A stretch of 64,000 bases of DNA from the NCBI RefSeq assembly GCF_040639655.1, contig NZ_JBFAAI010000011.1:124001-188000 (forward strand), written 5' to 3'. Of the stretch, positions 1 through 8,849 are shown in pieces (the stretch's first letter is position 1; each line of letters begins with the position of its first letter). The translations under genes and the position numbers were made by a program. The DNA comes from Actinoplanes sp040639655 (GTDB taxonomy: Bacteria; Actinomycetota; Actinomycetes; Mycobacteriales; Micromonosporaceae). A model generated the notes under the pieces. That model made no database searches, was not told the origin of the DNA, and was given only the letters and a program-made list of their open reading frames with translations.

Positions 1-614
1 CAGCGTGCCGAGTACTCCGCGAACTCACGGGTGGCCGCCCACCGCGGGCTGCTCCACCGGGTCATCAGTTCACCGACGAGGGCGGCATCGTCACGGGTCA
101 GCTTGTGCTCGAACCGCGGCACCTGGAATCGGACCACGGTGGACGAGGCGGAGAGCTGGCCGCGCGGGTCGGCGAAGACGGCCGCCCGCAACCGCAGCGG
201 ATGCGCCGCCCCGAGCACGACCAGGCGGTTCACCAGTTTGGGATGGAACGACGCCGCGGCCCACCCGACCATGCCGCCCGCCCCGGCGCCGACCACGGTC
301 GCCGAGCGTTCGCCGAGAGCCCGGATGAGACCGGTGACGTCGGCGGCCATCGTGTAGCCGTCGTACCCCCGGGGTGGTTTGTCGCTCGCGCCGTAACCAC
401 GCAGGTCCATCGCGGCGGCCCGGAAGCCCGCGTCGGCGACGCGGAGCATGATGTCGTTCCAGGCCCACCAGAACTCGGGAAAGCCGTGCAGGAACAGCAC
501 GAGCGGGCCGGTGCCGACCTCAGCGACGTGGAAACGGCTGCCGTTGGCGCCGACGAAACGGTGACTCCACGGTCCCTCCGTCAGCACGCACGACTCGTCC
601 ACCCGACCGCCCAT
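1..614 (-). CDS. alpha/beta hydrolase, epoxide-hydrolase-like (C-terminus beyond window)
   Basis: The minus-strand frame from ATG 612-614 runs off the left edge (204 codons seen). It has the alpha/beta-hydrolase fold landmarks: LFLHGFPEFWWAW (HGFPE oxyanion-hole motif), MDLRGYGASDKP, and the nucleophile-elbow strand. The family then expects G-x-Nuc-x-G with Asp or Ser, but the sequence here reads VVGAGAGG, so the nucleophile position is glycine. It may therefore be non-catalytic or use another residue. A TAGGCT box lies exactly 6 nt before the ATG with no ribosome binding site, which suggests a leaderless transcript. The fold assignment is firm; the substrate is unknown, and the rest of the catalytic triad is outside the window. 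Confidence 0.8.
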   Translation of the reverse strand, partial: MGGRVDESCVLTEGPWSHRFVGANGSRFHVAEVGTGPLVLFLHGFPEFWWAWNDIMLRVADAGFRAAAMDLRGYGASDKPPRGYDGYTMAADVTGLIRALGERSATVVGAGAGGMVGWAAASFHPKLVNRLVVLGAAHPLRLRAAVFADPRGQLSASSTVVRFQVPRFEHKLTRDDAALVGELMTRWSSPRWAATREFAEYSAR

Positions 615-680
615 GCCGTCAGCCTAGGCGGCGCTGTCACACATGCAGCCGGGCAGTGGCGAAATGGAGCCGCACCGTGA

Positions 681-1157
681 TCATTTGATGGTCTCGGCGT
701 CGGTCATCGACATCAGGTCGCCGGGGCCGCAGTAGATCCGCAGGGGAGAGGCCTCCAGCTGCACCTTCACCCGGTCGCCCTCCTTCAGGTCGATGCCGGC
801 GGTGGAGTAGAGGGCGTACCGGTTGCCGTCGTCGGCGATCAGGCCGTAGCAGGGGCCGGTACCCCCTCGGGTGACCATGCCGGCCACCCAGCCGGTGGCC
901 GGCAGCTTGTCGGTGGGCTCCTTGGGCGGCTTGTCGGTCAGCGTGATCGTCGGCAGCGGCTTGTCAGGCCGCGTGGCGGGGCTGCTCGGGGTGCTGCCGC
1001 TCTCCGGGGACGGACTGGTTGCCGACGGCTCGGGAGCGACGGAGGCGGAGGGCGCCGGGGACGACGCGGGGGGCGCCTCCGCTCCGTTCGCACAGCCGGC
1101 GATCACGGCTCCGGCCGCTACGGCCAGACCGATTCGGAACGTTGCTCGAGTGCGCAT
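681..1157 (-). CDS. lipoprotein with C-terminal OB-like domain, function unknown
   Basis: 158 aa. The N-terminus is a lipoprotein signal peptide: two arginines, a hydrophobic stretch and lipobox IAGC (Cys about residue 22), so the mature protein should be lipid-anchored on the outer face of the membrane. A Ser/Pro/Ala-rich linker (residues ~27-75) leads to a compact C-terminal domain of about 75 residues with beta-strand-rich character (GPCYGLIADDGNRYALYS, then LKEGDRVKVQL), resembling small OB-fold domains of actinobacterial lipoproteins. Two Cys in this domain could form a disulfide. A GGAAGGA ribosome site lies about 8 nt before the ATG. I do not recognise a specific function. It is separated from the upstream M6 peptidase gene by a strong terminator, so it is probably transcribed separately. 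Confidence 0.75.
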   Translation of the reverse strand: MRTRATFRIGLAVAAGAVIAGCANGAEAPPASSPAPSASVAPEPSATSPSPESGSTPSSPATRPDKPLPTITLTDKPPKEPTDKLPATGWVAGMVTRGGTGPCYGLIADDGNRYALYSTAGIDLKEGDRVKVQLEASPLRIYCGPGDLMSMTDAETIK

Positions 1158-1229
1158 GGAGCTGATCCTTCCCGCTTGGGGCGTCAGAGATTGGACGAAT
1201 CGCAGGGCGGTTCGGTTCCGTACACACGA

Positions 1230-1257
1230 ACGGCGCCCGGGTTGCCCCGGGCGCCGT
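1230..1257 (-). terminator. stem-loop terminator after the M6 peptidase gene
   Basis: Perfect 12-bp inverted repeat (1230-1241 with 1246-1257) around a 4-nt loop, about 18 nt beyond the stop codon of the M6 peptidase gene. It is GC-rich with no clear T-run, a form common in high-GC actinomycetes. Confidence 0.7.
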
Positions 1258-1275
1258 CCTGGTGTCGTGCGTGGA

Positions 1276-3690
1276 TCAGTACACGGCCACGCTCATCGAG
1301 GTGCCGATCTGGCTCAGCACCGCGATCTTGACGCCGACCGCGGGGAGCTTGACGCCGTGGTTCGGCAGCTCCTCGTAGAAGTACTTGCCCTTGTCGTTGA
1401 AGACCGGGTTGCCCAGCTGCGGCTTGATGACCGACTCCGCACCGTTGAGGTGCAGCTTCATGCCATCGGTCGGCAGGAAGCCGAACGGGGCGTCGTACAC
1501 CTGGACCCGCGAGCGCCACGGAACCCCGGCCGGGTTCAGGAACGGCTTCGGGTGGGCGTCGATGTAGAGGTTGCGGCCCTCACCGGGGTGCTCGTTGGTG
1601 TTGTTGTCCACCTGCGAGGTGTCCCAGTAGGAGATCAGCAGACCGGTCTGGTAGTTGTAGTGCTCCACCCAGTCCGGCTTGGTGTTCGCCCAGCCGAAGT
1701 TGTACGGGCCGGTCGCCAGGTACTTGTCGTACGAGGTGTAGCTGCGGTACCCGGCGATGTAGTAGTGCGGGAAGAGCTGGGTGACGGTGGCGCCCACGAT
1801 CTTGAACCCGTCCAGGGTCCAGGTCGAGGTGCCCTCGGCGCCCTCGGTCGAGACGACCGCGCCGTCGGCGGTGACGGTCAGGTCGTCACCGAAGAAGCCA
1901 CCCTCCGACACACCACCGTCGGTCACGTAGTGCAGGCGGAAGTCGACCTTCTGGCCGGCGTACGCGTTGAGCGGCACGTTGATGTCGACCCAGGCGCCGG
2001 CGGTGGTGCCGCTGATCGCCGGGTTGCCCGCGCCGTCCTTGACGAACGGAGCGCCGGCGGCGGTGCCGTCGAGCTTCGTCCAGTTGGCGCCGCCGTCGGT
2101 GGAGACCTCGGCGTACAGGTAGTCGTAGTCGGCCTCGATGGCGTACCGGCCCTTGAGCGAGACGCTCGCGGAGGTCTTGCCGGTCAGGTCGATCGCCTTC
2201 GACAGCGAGACGTTCAGGTCGTCGGCGTTGCCGGAGAAGAACTGCTTGCTGCCGGCGAACGGCGCACCCAGGTCCTGGGTGACCTGCTTGTCCGGGAGGT
2301 TCACCACCAGAGCCTGCTTCTTCTTGGTGTTGTACTCCTCCGGACCGAGGTTGACGACCTTCTTGGCACCGGCCTTGACGGACTCGTAGTTCAGCCAGCC
2401 GAGCTGAAGCTTGTTCCACGCGCCGAGGTCGCCCGGACGCGTACCGATGCCCTGGTCGTTCTTGGCGCTGAGACGGCTCTGCGCCATGAGGGTCCAGTAC
2501 TCGCTGTTGTTGTCGCCGAGACCACTGGTGTCGTAGTCGTCCGGCAGACCGAGGTCGTGGGCGTACTCGTGAACGAAGACGGCGAGGCCGCCGTTCTCGG
2601 GCTGGACGGTGTAGTCACCGACCCACAGGTCGCTGTTGCCGACCTTGGCGCCGCCGAGCTTGTTGTTCGCCGGGCCGGTCGCGCCGGCGCTGTTGACGAA
2701 CGCGTACCAGCGGTGGCTCCAGATCGCGTCCTCACCCTGGTGCGGGTCACCGTCGGCCTGGTCGCCGCCGGAGTGGACGATCTGGAAGTGGTCCAGGTAG
2801 CCGTCACGCTCGTTGAAGTTGCCGTCACCGTCGAAGTCGTAACGGTCGTAGACGTCGTACTCCGCGAGCGCGGCGTTGATCTCGGCCTCGGTCTTGCCGG
2901 CCGCCTTCTGGTCCGCGTACCACTGGTTCACGCCGTCCTTGACCAGCTCCCACACGTTGGTGCAGTTGCTGCTCGCGCAGACGGCGGGGTCGTCACCGTT
3001 GGCGTCGGTCGGGTTGTCGCTCGACCGGCCGTACCGGGCCTCGTTGTAGGGCACCTTGACCCAGTCGGAGACCTGGCCGTCGACGCTGTAGCGGCCGGAC
3101 GACTGCTCTTCGAAGTAGGTCTTGACCGACTCGACGTTCTTGCCGGTGCCGAAGTACAGCTTCTTGAAGTACGCGGGCGAGTAGTCCGCCTGCCAGATGG
3201 TGGAGTTGTCCACCGACCGGTCCGGCTCCGGGATCGCGTTGTGCAGCGGGCCCTCGAAGGTGGAGGGGCCGGCGAACTGCGGTGTCGTGTCCTGGTCCGG
3301 GAACGACGGGTGACGCTGGTTACCGAACTCGGTGAGGATGACGAAGATCTTGTCCGTCTTCTCGCGCTGGAGCTCGACGTACTGGTTCTTGCCCGGGTGC
3401 CCGAAGCCGCCGTTGCCATAGGTCTTGCCGAGGTTGACAACCCGGCTTCCGTTCACCGTCTCGACCTTGGCCTTGCCACTGACCACCTCGGAGACCGCCT
3501 GCTCGCGCAGGGCGCGGCGCTTCTCCTCGAGCGGGTTGGGCATGTCATGGTCGTCGAGGTGAGCGGATTCGCTAGCGGGCGCAGCCGGGGCTGAGTCCGA
3601 GGGTGGCGCCGCCACGGCCATCATCGGTGCCATTGCACCGACGCTGGTCACAACCGCGGCGCCGAGCAGTCCTGCGACCACCTTGCGCAC
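1276..3690 (-). CDS. secreted immune inhibitor A-type metallopeptidase (M6 family)
   Basis: 804 aa from a GTG at 3688-3690, chosen because GGAGG sits 8 nt upstream; an ATG 11 codons further out lacks such a site. The protein starts with a Sec signal peptide (RKVVAGLLGAA... up to AVAAPPSD). The zinc site HEYAH is at about residues 374-378, followed by DLGLPDDYDTSG, the pattern of M6 immune inhibitor A peptidases. A conserved pro-region with NRQHPSFP and DNSTIWQADYSP precedes it. The C-terminal third carries beta-sandwich (MAM-like) segments such as ATVTQLFPHYYIAGYRSYTSYD, also typical of the family. It is expected to be secreted and degrade extracellular proteins. It is monocistronic, with a terminator downstream. 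Confidence 0.92.
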   Translation of the reverse strand: MRKVVAGLLGAAVVTSVGAMAPMMAVAAPPSDSAPAAPASESAHLDDHDMPNPLEEKRRALREQAVSEVVSGKAKVETVNGSRVVNLGKTYGNGGFGHPGKNQYVELQREKTDKIFVILTEFGNQRHPSFPDQDTTPQFAGPSTFEGPLHNAIPEPDRSVDNSTIWQADYSPAYFKKLYFGTGKNVESVKTYFEEQSSGRYSVDGQVSDWVKVPYNEARYGRSSDNPTDANGDDPAVCASSNCTNVWELVKDGVNQWYADQKAAGKTEAEINAALAEYDVYDRYDFDGDGNFNERDGYLDHFQIVHSGGDQADGDPHQGEDAIWSHRWYAFVNSAGATGPANNKLGGAKVGNSDLWVGDYTVQPENGGLAVFVHEYAHDLGLPDDYDTSGLGDNNSEYWTLMAQSRLSAKNDQGIGTRPGDLGAWNKLQLGWLNYESVKAGAKKVVNLGPEEYNTKKKQALVVNLPDKQVTQDLGAPFAGSKQFFSGNADDLNVSLSKAIDLTGKTSASVSLKGRYAIEADYDYLYAEVSTDGGANWTKLDGTAAGAPFVKDGAGNPAISGTTAGAWVDINVPLNAYAGQKVDFRLHYVTDGGVSEGGFFGDDLTVTADGAVVSTEGAEGTSTWTLDGFKIVGATVTQLFPHYYIAGYRSYTSYDKYLATGPYNFGWANTKPDWVEHYNYQTGLLISYWDTSQVDNNTNEHPGEGRNLYIDAHPKPFLNPAGVPWRSRVQVYDAPFGFLPTDGMKLHLNGAESVIKPQLGNPVFNDKGKYFYEELPNHGVKLPAVGVKIAVLSQIGTSMSVAVY

Positions 3691-3878
3691 TACGTTTACC
3701 TCCGCTTTCGCCAGCCGGATCACAGGGGTTACGGGCGTCCGGCGTGAAACGGTCCCGTCGTTCGGGACTCAGGTGAACGTATGCAAACCAAACGATGTTC
3801 GGGGATCGTCGAGGATATTGATGGCCAACGGTTATTCGATATGGTCCGGCCATAACACGAGGACCGGCAAATACGACA

Positions 3879-3913
3879 AAAGGCTGGTGGCACAAAGGTG
3901 CCACCAGCCTTTA
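3879..3913 (-). terminator. rho-independent terminator of acs
   Basis: 15-bp perfect stem (3879-3893 with 3899-3913 region) with an AAAG/CTTT loop. Read on the minus strand it follows the acs stop by about 10 nt and ends in TTTTGTC, a short U-run. It is one of the few classical U-tailed terminators in the window. Confidence 0.85.
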
Positions 3914-3923
3914 TTAATATTCG

Positions 3924-5915
3924 TCAGTCTTCGGGCTTGGCCGTCTTCAGCCCCGACGAGATGAGGTCCATGACCGTCGAGTCCTGAAGGGTCGTGACGT
4001 CGCCGAGTGACCGGTTCTCCGCCACGTCACGCAGCAGCCGCCGCATGATCTTCCCGGATCGGGTCTTCGGAAGCTCGGCGACGAGCATGATCTGACGCGG
4101 CTTGGCGATCGGGCCGAGCGTCTTGGCGACATGATTGCGCAGATCCTTGATCAGCGCCTCGCCCGCATCGCCCGCGGTGTCCACATTGCCCCGGGGGATG
4201 GTGAATGCGACGATCGCCTGACCGGTCGTCGGGTCGGTCGCGCCGACCACCGCCGCCTCGGCCACCGACGGGTGCGACACCAGCGCCGACTCCACCTCGG
4301 TGGTCGAGATGTTATGACCGGAGACCAGCATGACGTCGTCGACCCGGCCGAGCAGCCAGAGCGCGCCGTCCTCGTCCTTCTTTGCCCCGTCACCGGCGAA
4401 ATAGATCCACTCGTCCGAAGTACCGGAGTCCGAGCCGGCGCCGAACCGGGACCAGTACGTGTCCAGGAAGCGCTGGTCGTCGCCCCAGATCGTACGTAGC
4501 ATCGACGGCCACGGGTCGCGCAGCACCAGGAAGCCGCCGCCGCCGTTCGGCACCGACTGCGCCTGGTCGTCGACCACGTCGGCGCCGATGCCGGGCAGCG
4601 CCGTCATCGCGGAACCGGGCTTCGCGGCGGTCACACCGGGCAGTGGCGAGATCATGATCGCGCCAGTTTCGGTCTGCCACCAGGTGTCCACGATCGGGGT
4701 GCGCTCGCGGCCGACGTGCTCCCGGTACCAGATCCAGGCCTCCGGGTTGATCGGCTCGCCGACGCTGCCGAGAACCCGCAGCGACGACAGGTCGTACTTG
4801 GCGGGGATGTCGTCGCCCCACTTCATCATGGTGCGGATCAGCGTCGGCGCGGTGTAGAGGATCGACACCTTGTACTTGTCGACGATCTGCCAGAACCGGC
4901 CGCGGTCCGGAGTGTCCGGCGTGCCCTCGTACATCACCTGGGTCGCGCCGTTGGAGAGCGGACCGTAGACGATGTACGAGTGACCGGTCACCCAGCCGAT
5001 GTCGGCGGTGCACCAGTAGACGTCGGTCTCCGGCTTGAGGTCGAAGACCGCGTGATGCGTGTACGACGTCTGGGTCAGGTAGCCGCCGGTGGTGTGCAGG
5101 ATGCCCTTCGGCTTACCGGTGGTGCCCGAGGTGTAGAGGATGAAGAGCGGGTGCTCCGAGTCGAACGCCTGCGCCTCGTGGTCGGGGCTGGCCTGCTCGA
5201 CCGTCTCGTGCCACCACTTGTCCTTGTCGGTCCAGTCGACGTCCTGGCCGGTACGCCGTACCACCAGCACGTGCTCGATACGTCCGGTCCGGGCCACCGC
5301 CTCGTCGACGGTCGGCTTGAGCGCCGACGGCTTGCCCCGGCGGTAGCCGCCGTCCGCGGTGATCACCACCTTGGCGTCGGCGTCGTCGATCCGGGTGGCC
5401 AGCGCGTCGACCGAGAAGCCGCCGAACACGACACTGTGCGTCGCGCCGATCCGGGCGCAGGCGAGCATCGCCACCGCGGCCTCGGGGATCATCGGCATGT
5501 AGATCATCACGCGGTCGCCCGCGGTCACACCGAGATCGGTCAGTGTGTTGGCGGCCTGGCTGACCAGCTTCAACAGGTCGGCGTACGTGACCGTGCGGGT
5601 GTCGCCCGGCTCGCCCTCCCAGTGGATCGCCACCTTGTCGCCGTGGCCGGCCTCGACATGACGGTCCACGCAGTTGTACGCGATGTTCAGCTCGCCGCCG
5701 ACGAACCACTTCGCGAACGGCGGGTTCGACCAGTCCAGGATCTGATCCCAGGGCTTGGTCCAGGCCAGCCGCTCGGCCTGCTTCGCCCAGAAGGCCAGCC
5801 GGTCACCGGCGGCCTCCTCGTAGGCGTCGGCCTTGACGTTCGCGTTCGCCGCGAGGTCGGCGGGCGGCGGGAACTGCCGCGTCTCCGACGACAGGTTCTC
5901 CAATGTCTCGCTCAT
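3924..5915 (-). CDS. acs: acetyl-CoA synthetase (AMP-forming)
   Basis: 663 aa, full length for the family. Makes acetyl-CoA from acetate, ATP and CoA through acetyl-AMP. Visible signatures: phosphate-binding loop YTSGTTGKPKG (about residue 262-272), CTADIGWVTGHSY, the WWQTE motif, GRVDDVMLVSGHN hinge region and the C-terminal SGKIMRR with catalytic Lys about 622, the lysine that is reversibly acetylated in this family. An AGAGGAG ribosome site lies 8 nt before the ATG. In M. tuberculosis acs (Rv3667) lies in the same neighbourhood as the Tad/HAD genes found downstream here. It is likely transcribed alone, given its terminator and the divergent Fic-like gene. Confidence 0.97.
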   Translation of the reverse strand: MSETLENLSSETRQFPPPADLAANANVKADAYEEAAGDRLAFWAKQAERLAWTKPWDQILDWSNPPFAKWFVGGELNIAYNCVDRHVEAGHGDKVAIHWEGEPGDTRTVTYADLLKLVSQAANTLTDLGVTAGDRVMIYMPMIPEAAVAMLACARIGATHSVVFGGFSVDALATRIDDADAKVVITADGGYRRGKPSALKPTVDEAVARTGRIEHVLVVRRTGQDVDWTDKDKWWHETVEQASPDHEAQAFDSEHPLFILYTSGTTGKPKGILHTTGGYLTQTSYTHHAVFDLKPETDVYWCTADIGWVTGHSYIVYGPLSNGATQVMYEGTPDTPDRGRFWQIVDKYKVSILYTAPTLIRTMMKWGDDIPAKYDLSSLRVLGSVGEPINPEAWIWYREHVGRERTPIVDTWWQTETGAIMISPLPGVTAAKPGSAMTALPGIGADVVDDQAQSVPNGGGGFLVLRDPWPSMLRTIWGDDQRFLDTYWSRFGAGSDSGTSDEWIYFAGDGAKKDEDGALWLLGRVDDVMLVSGHNISTTEVESALVSHPSVAEAAVVGATDPTTGQAIVAFTIPRGNVDTAGDAGEALIKDLRNHVAKTLGPIAKPRQIMLVAELPKTRSGKIMRRLLRDVAENRSLGDVTTLQDSTVMDLISSGLKTAKPED

Positions 5916-6138
5916 GAGGGCGGCTCCTCTGCCGTGACCGGGGTCTCTTCAACTGCACACTAGTTGCGCCGGTAAGCCCGGCGAAGGTTTGCGTGCCAGC
6001 CCGCGCCCGATGGTGTGGTGCGCGCGCCGACTGGTGAATCGATGCTCACTACTGCGCGAATCTTGCCAGTTCCAAGCTCATTTGTGCACCCCGTGTTTCC
6101 GCTGTTTTACCGTCGGCCGCGTTCACTACCGTGGTCAT

Positions 6139-6870
6139 GTGGATCCACTGGCACCCCTGCTTGATCTCGCCGACATCGCGCCCGCCTTCGCCGACGCCCG
6201 GCACGCCGTCGACGCCGCCCACCGGCACCGCGCACTGCGCCGGCACGGCGGCCAGGTCGCGGCCGAGGCGAGCCTCCGGGCCGCCGTCGCCAGCGCCGCC
6301 CTCGAAGGCAGCGCCTACGACCTCGAGGAGGTACGCGGCGGCACCGTCACCGATCCGGTCGTGCAGGGAGCCCTCCGGGTCGCCGAGTCGCTGCCCGGCC
6401 TGGTCGACCTCTGGTCCCGCGCGCCCCGGCAGGTACTGGCGAAGCTGCATGTGCTCGCGGCCCGCGGTGTCGTCCACGACCACGACCTCGGGCGGCTCAC
6501 CGGCGGCGCCGAACGTATCGACGCCCTCGCCGGGCTCGTCGCCGGCAACGAGACCACCCCGCCGATGCTGCTCGCCGCGATCGTGCACGCCGAACTGCTC
6601 ACCCTCCAGCCCTTCGCCGGGCCGTCCGGCGTCGTGGCCCGGGCCGCCGCCCGTCTCACCCTCATCGGGCGCGGCTTCGACCCGCGCGGTCTGGTCACCG
6701 TCGAGGTCGGTCACCATTCCCGCGAGCCGGAGTACGTCGGGTCGGCCGGCGCCTACGCGACCGGAACCACCGACGGGGTGCGGTCCTGGCTGCGGCATTA
6801 CGCGGCGGCGATCACGACGGGTGCCGAGGAGATCACCGTCATCGGAGACGGCGTACTGGCCGCCGCCTGA
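6139..6870 (+). CDS. Fic-fold protein with degenerate active site
   Basis: 243 aa from GTG 6139. It is mostly helical. The segment ending AELLTLQPFAGPSGVVAR aligns with the Fic motif HPFxDGNGRxxR, but His is Gln, GNG is PSG and the first Arg is Val, so AMP transfer chemistry should be lost. An N-terminal LEGSAYDLEEVRGG segment resembles the inhibitory/flap region near Fic cores. The start is chosen because TACCGT lies exactly 6 nt before the GTG and there is no ribosome site, implying leaderless translation; an upstream in-frame extension of 50 codons has atypical composition. It is divergent from acs. Fic-like genes next to acs occur in other actinomycetes (often annotated oxidoreductase), but I do not know their role. 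Confidence 0.7.
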   Translation: MDPLAPLLDLADIAPAFADARHAVDAAHRHRALRRHGGQVAAEASLRAAVASAALEGSAYDLEEVRGGTVTDPVVQGALRVAESLPGLVDLWSRAPRQVLAKLHVLAARGVVHDHDLGRLTGGAERIDALAGLVAGNETTPPMLLAAIVHAELLTLQPFAGPSGVVARAAARLTLIGRGFDPRGLVTVEVGHHSREPEYVGSAGAYATGTTDGVRSWLRHYAAAITTGAEEITVIGDGVLAAA

Positions 6871-6888
6871 CGCCTGCATACTTTGAAC

Positions 6889-7365
6889 GTGGGTTCGTAC
6901 TGGGTCCGTCCCTATCCGCCCGGCACCGGGCGCTGGCTCGTGATCGCCTGGGAGGCCGCCGCGCTGCTGTTCCTCACCTGGGCAACCGTCCGGCAGTTCG
7001 ACCTGATCGGCCACGGGATACGCGCGGTCGCCGGCACCGGTGCGGCGGTCTGGGTGATCGGCGCCTGGCGGATCATCCAGCACGGTGTCTACGTCAGCCC
7101 CGACGGTGTGCTGATCCGCGGCCTGGTCCGCTCCCGGACCATGCGCTGGCGTGACATCGCGGGCGTCCGCCTGCACCACACCATCCACCGCCTGGGCCGG
7201 TGGGAATTGCAGCGGGACATGACCGTGGTGATCGAACGACACGACGGAGCCGCGGTCGGGACCGAGATGTGGGCGCAGGGCGTCGACTTCCACGCCCGGC
7301 CGAAGCTCTTCCGAGCTGTCTACGAGGAGATCCGCCGCCGTCACCGGGCCGCTGCGGACGGGTGA
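6889..7365 (+). CDS. membrane protein with PH-like domain
   Basis: About 158 aa starting at GTG 6889 (a TTG two codons upstream is possible). Two hydrophobic segments (IAWEAAALLFLTWATV and AVAGTGAAVWVIGAW, residues ~18-60) are followed by a cytoplasmic domain with the bacterial PH-domain pattern: GVYVSPDGVLIRGLVRSRTM then RWRDIAGVRL. Such bPH proteins are common in actinobacterial membranes and their function is unknown. It begins 18 nt after the Fic-like gene and may be co-transcribed with it. A TACTTT box close to the start leaves open an independent promoter. Confidence 0.7.
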   Translation: MGSYWVRPYPPGTGRWLVIAWEAAALLFLTWATVRQFDLIGHGIRAVAGTGAAVWVIGAWRIIQHGVYVSPDGVLIRGLVRSRTMRWRDIAGVRLHHTIHRLGRWELQRDMTVVIERHDGAAVGTEMWAQGVDFHARPKLFRAVYEEIRRRHRAAADG

Positions 7366-7863
7366 GGCGAAACGCGCAGCCGCCGGTGGCAGGAGGCGGG
7401 AGGCGGGCAGGCCTGAGGACAGGAAGAGCCGGCGTCCCGCGCGGGGGCGCCGGCTGTGCGCGTCCGGACCGGGTTATCAGGCGTGCACCTGAGTTCGTTG
7501 TCGACGGTCCAGGCCCTCGCGGGCGGAGGTCCCGTCGCAACGTGCCTGCCGTGGCTGATCGCGCGTGGGTTCCCGGTGGCCGTGCACGGTGCCCGATGTT
7601 CCGGGCCCGCAAATCATTTCTACGCCGTGCCCGGCTTGATCGCCAGCCATCCGGCGGAAACGCCACCGAAAGCTAAAAGATCAGACCAAATCCGGCACGC
7701 CCGGGTACGTGCAGTCGGGCACCGCCGGCCGCGCACCGCCGCATCTCACCGCGCGGGTCGGTGAGGCTCGCACGAGCCCGGCGGCGGCGCTGCGACCTTG
7801 CCGTCGCCGCCACGTCGCATCGATGCCACGGGGCTTACGCAGCCGTACGAAAGGAGAGGTTTT
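7366..7863. other. intergenic region between convergent genes, no convincing gene
   Basis: This 498-bp stretch lies between the PH-domain gene (+) and the HAD gene (-). It holds one GC-rich stem-loop at 7427-7455 and otherwise shows no reading frame with family features or ribosome site. The right half is less GC-rich than its surroundings. I see nothing else in it. Confidence 0.6.
7427..7455 (+). terminator. stem-loop, probable terminator of the PH-domain gene
   Basis: AGCCGGCG (7427-7434) pairs with CGCCGGCT (7448-7455), and the interior CCCGCGCGGG can extend the stem. It lies about 60 nt after the PH-domain gene. No T-run. Confidence 0.45.
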
Positions 7864-8664
7864 TCAGGCGACCGCGGCGCGGGTGCGGCGATGGCGGCCG
7901 TAGAGCGCGAATCCGATGGCCACGCCGACGCCCACACTGATCGCCGCGGCGACCGGGACCGCCGGGCGGTCGCGGAGACGCCGGCCGAGCGGAACCGGGT
8001 GCCGGAACTCGAGAACCGGCCAGGAGCGCAGCGACGCGACACGACGCAGTGTCCGATCAGGATTGACCGCGCTCGGGTGGCCCACCGCCTCGAGCAGCGG
8101 AAGATCGCTGCTGGAGTCCGAGTAGGCGTAGCACTCGGTGAGGTCGTAACCGCGTTCCTCGGCGAGCCGCCGCACCCCGATGACCTTGGCCGCGCCGGCC
8201 GAGTAGAACTCCACCGCACCGCTGTAACGCCCGTCGACGATGGCCATCCGTGTCGCGATGACGTCGGTGATGCCGAGCAGCGCCCCGATCGGGCGGACCA
8301 TCTCGTCACCGGAGGCTGAGACCAGCACCACATCGCGGCCGGCCGCCTGGTGCTCGGCGATCAGCGCGGCCGCCTCGGCATAGACGTACGGGTTGATCAG
8401 ATCGTTGAGTGTCTCCGCGACGATCTGCTGCACCTGCTCCACGCGCCAGCCCTTGCAGAGGGCGGCCATGTAGTCGCGGGTCCGGGCCATGGACTGTTCA
8501 TCGGTGCCGCCGCCGAGCCGGAACATCAACTGGGCATAGGCGGTCTTCACCACATCGCGGCGGCTGATCAGGCCATCCCGATAGAAGGGCCGTCCGAAGG
8601 CCAGTGCACTGGACTTGGCGATGACGGTCTTGTCGAGGTCGAAAAATGCGGCGCTCAGGCCCAC
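7864..8664 (-). CDS. HAD-IB family phosphatase (Rv3661-like)
   Basis: 266 aa from GTG 8662-8664. HAD motif I is AAFFDLDKTVIAKSS (nucleophile Asp about residue 9), motif II is VVLVSASGDEM and motif IV is AYSDSSSDLPLLEAVG. The helical cap is of the SerB/HAD-IB type and there is a C-terminal hydrophobic helix (AVPVAAAISVGVGVAIGFAL) followed by basic residues, so the protein is probably membrane-tethered at its C-terminus. It matches M. tuberculosis Rv3661 in sequence features and in position beside ssd. The start is favoured by a TACACT box 8 nt upstream. A longer TTG-started frame exists but adds 39 residues without family features. Substrate unknown. Confidence 0.88.
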   Translation of the reverse strand: MGLSAAFFDLDKTVIAKSSALAFGRPFYRDGLISRRDVVKTAYAQLMFRLGGGTDEQSMARTRDYMAALCKGWRVEQVQQIVAETLNDLINPYVYAEAAALIAEHQAAGRDVVLVSASGDEMVRPIGALLGITDVIATRMAIVDGRYSGAVEFYSAGAAKVIGVRRLAEERGYDLTECYAYSDSSSDLPLLEAVGHPSAVNPDRTLRRVASLRSWPVLEFRHPVPLGRRLRDRPAVPVAAAISVGVGVAIGFALYGRHRRTRAAVA

Positions 8665-8849
8665 GGGCCGAAAGTGTAGCCGCAACACGCTCGCGACGGT
8701 TGCCCCGTGCAGCCGACCCACCCGGCGGTGACGCGGCGTGAAATCGGGCACACGGGTATGAGGTACCCAGTGACGTGACAATCGGTACTCGACGGGGGCA
8801 GTGATTCTGAGGCAAACTTGTGTTTGTTACGAGGTGTGTGTTGTTCCCG
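8665..8849. other. upstream region of the HAD gene and 6C RNA
   Basis: Divergent promoter space: TACACT for the HAD gene at its left end and an unidentified promoter for the 6C RNA, whose upstream sequence is T/G-rich (around 8818-8850). No coding frame is convincing. Confidence 0.4.

Noticed and set aside
871..3594. Long plus-strand open frame (907 codons) opposite the M6 peptidase
   Set aside because: GC-rich antisense shadow: Val/Arg/Leu-rich without motifs, no ribosome site, whereas the minus strand has a full signal peptide and zinc site.
7456..7764. 102-codon plus frame in the 7.4-7.8 kb gap
   Set aside because: No ribosome site, no recognisable domain, composition like non-coding GC-rich DNA.
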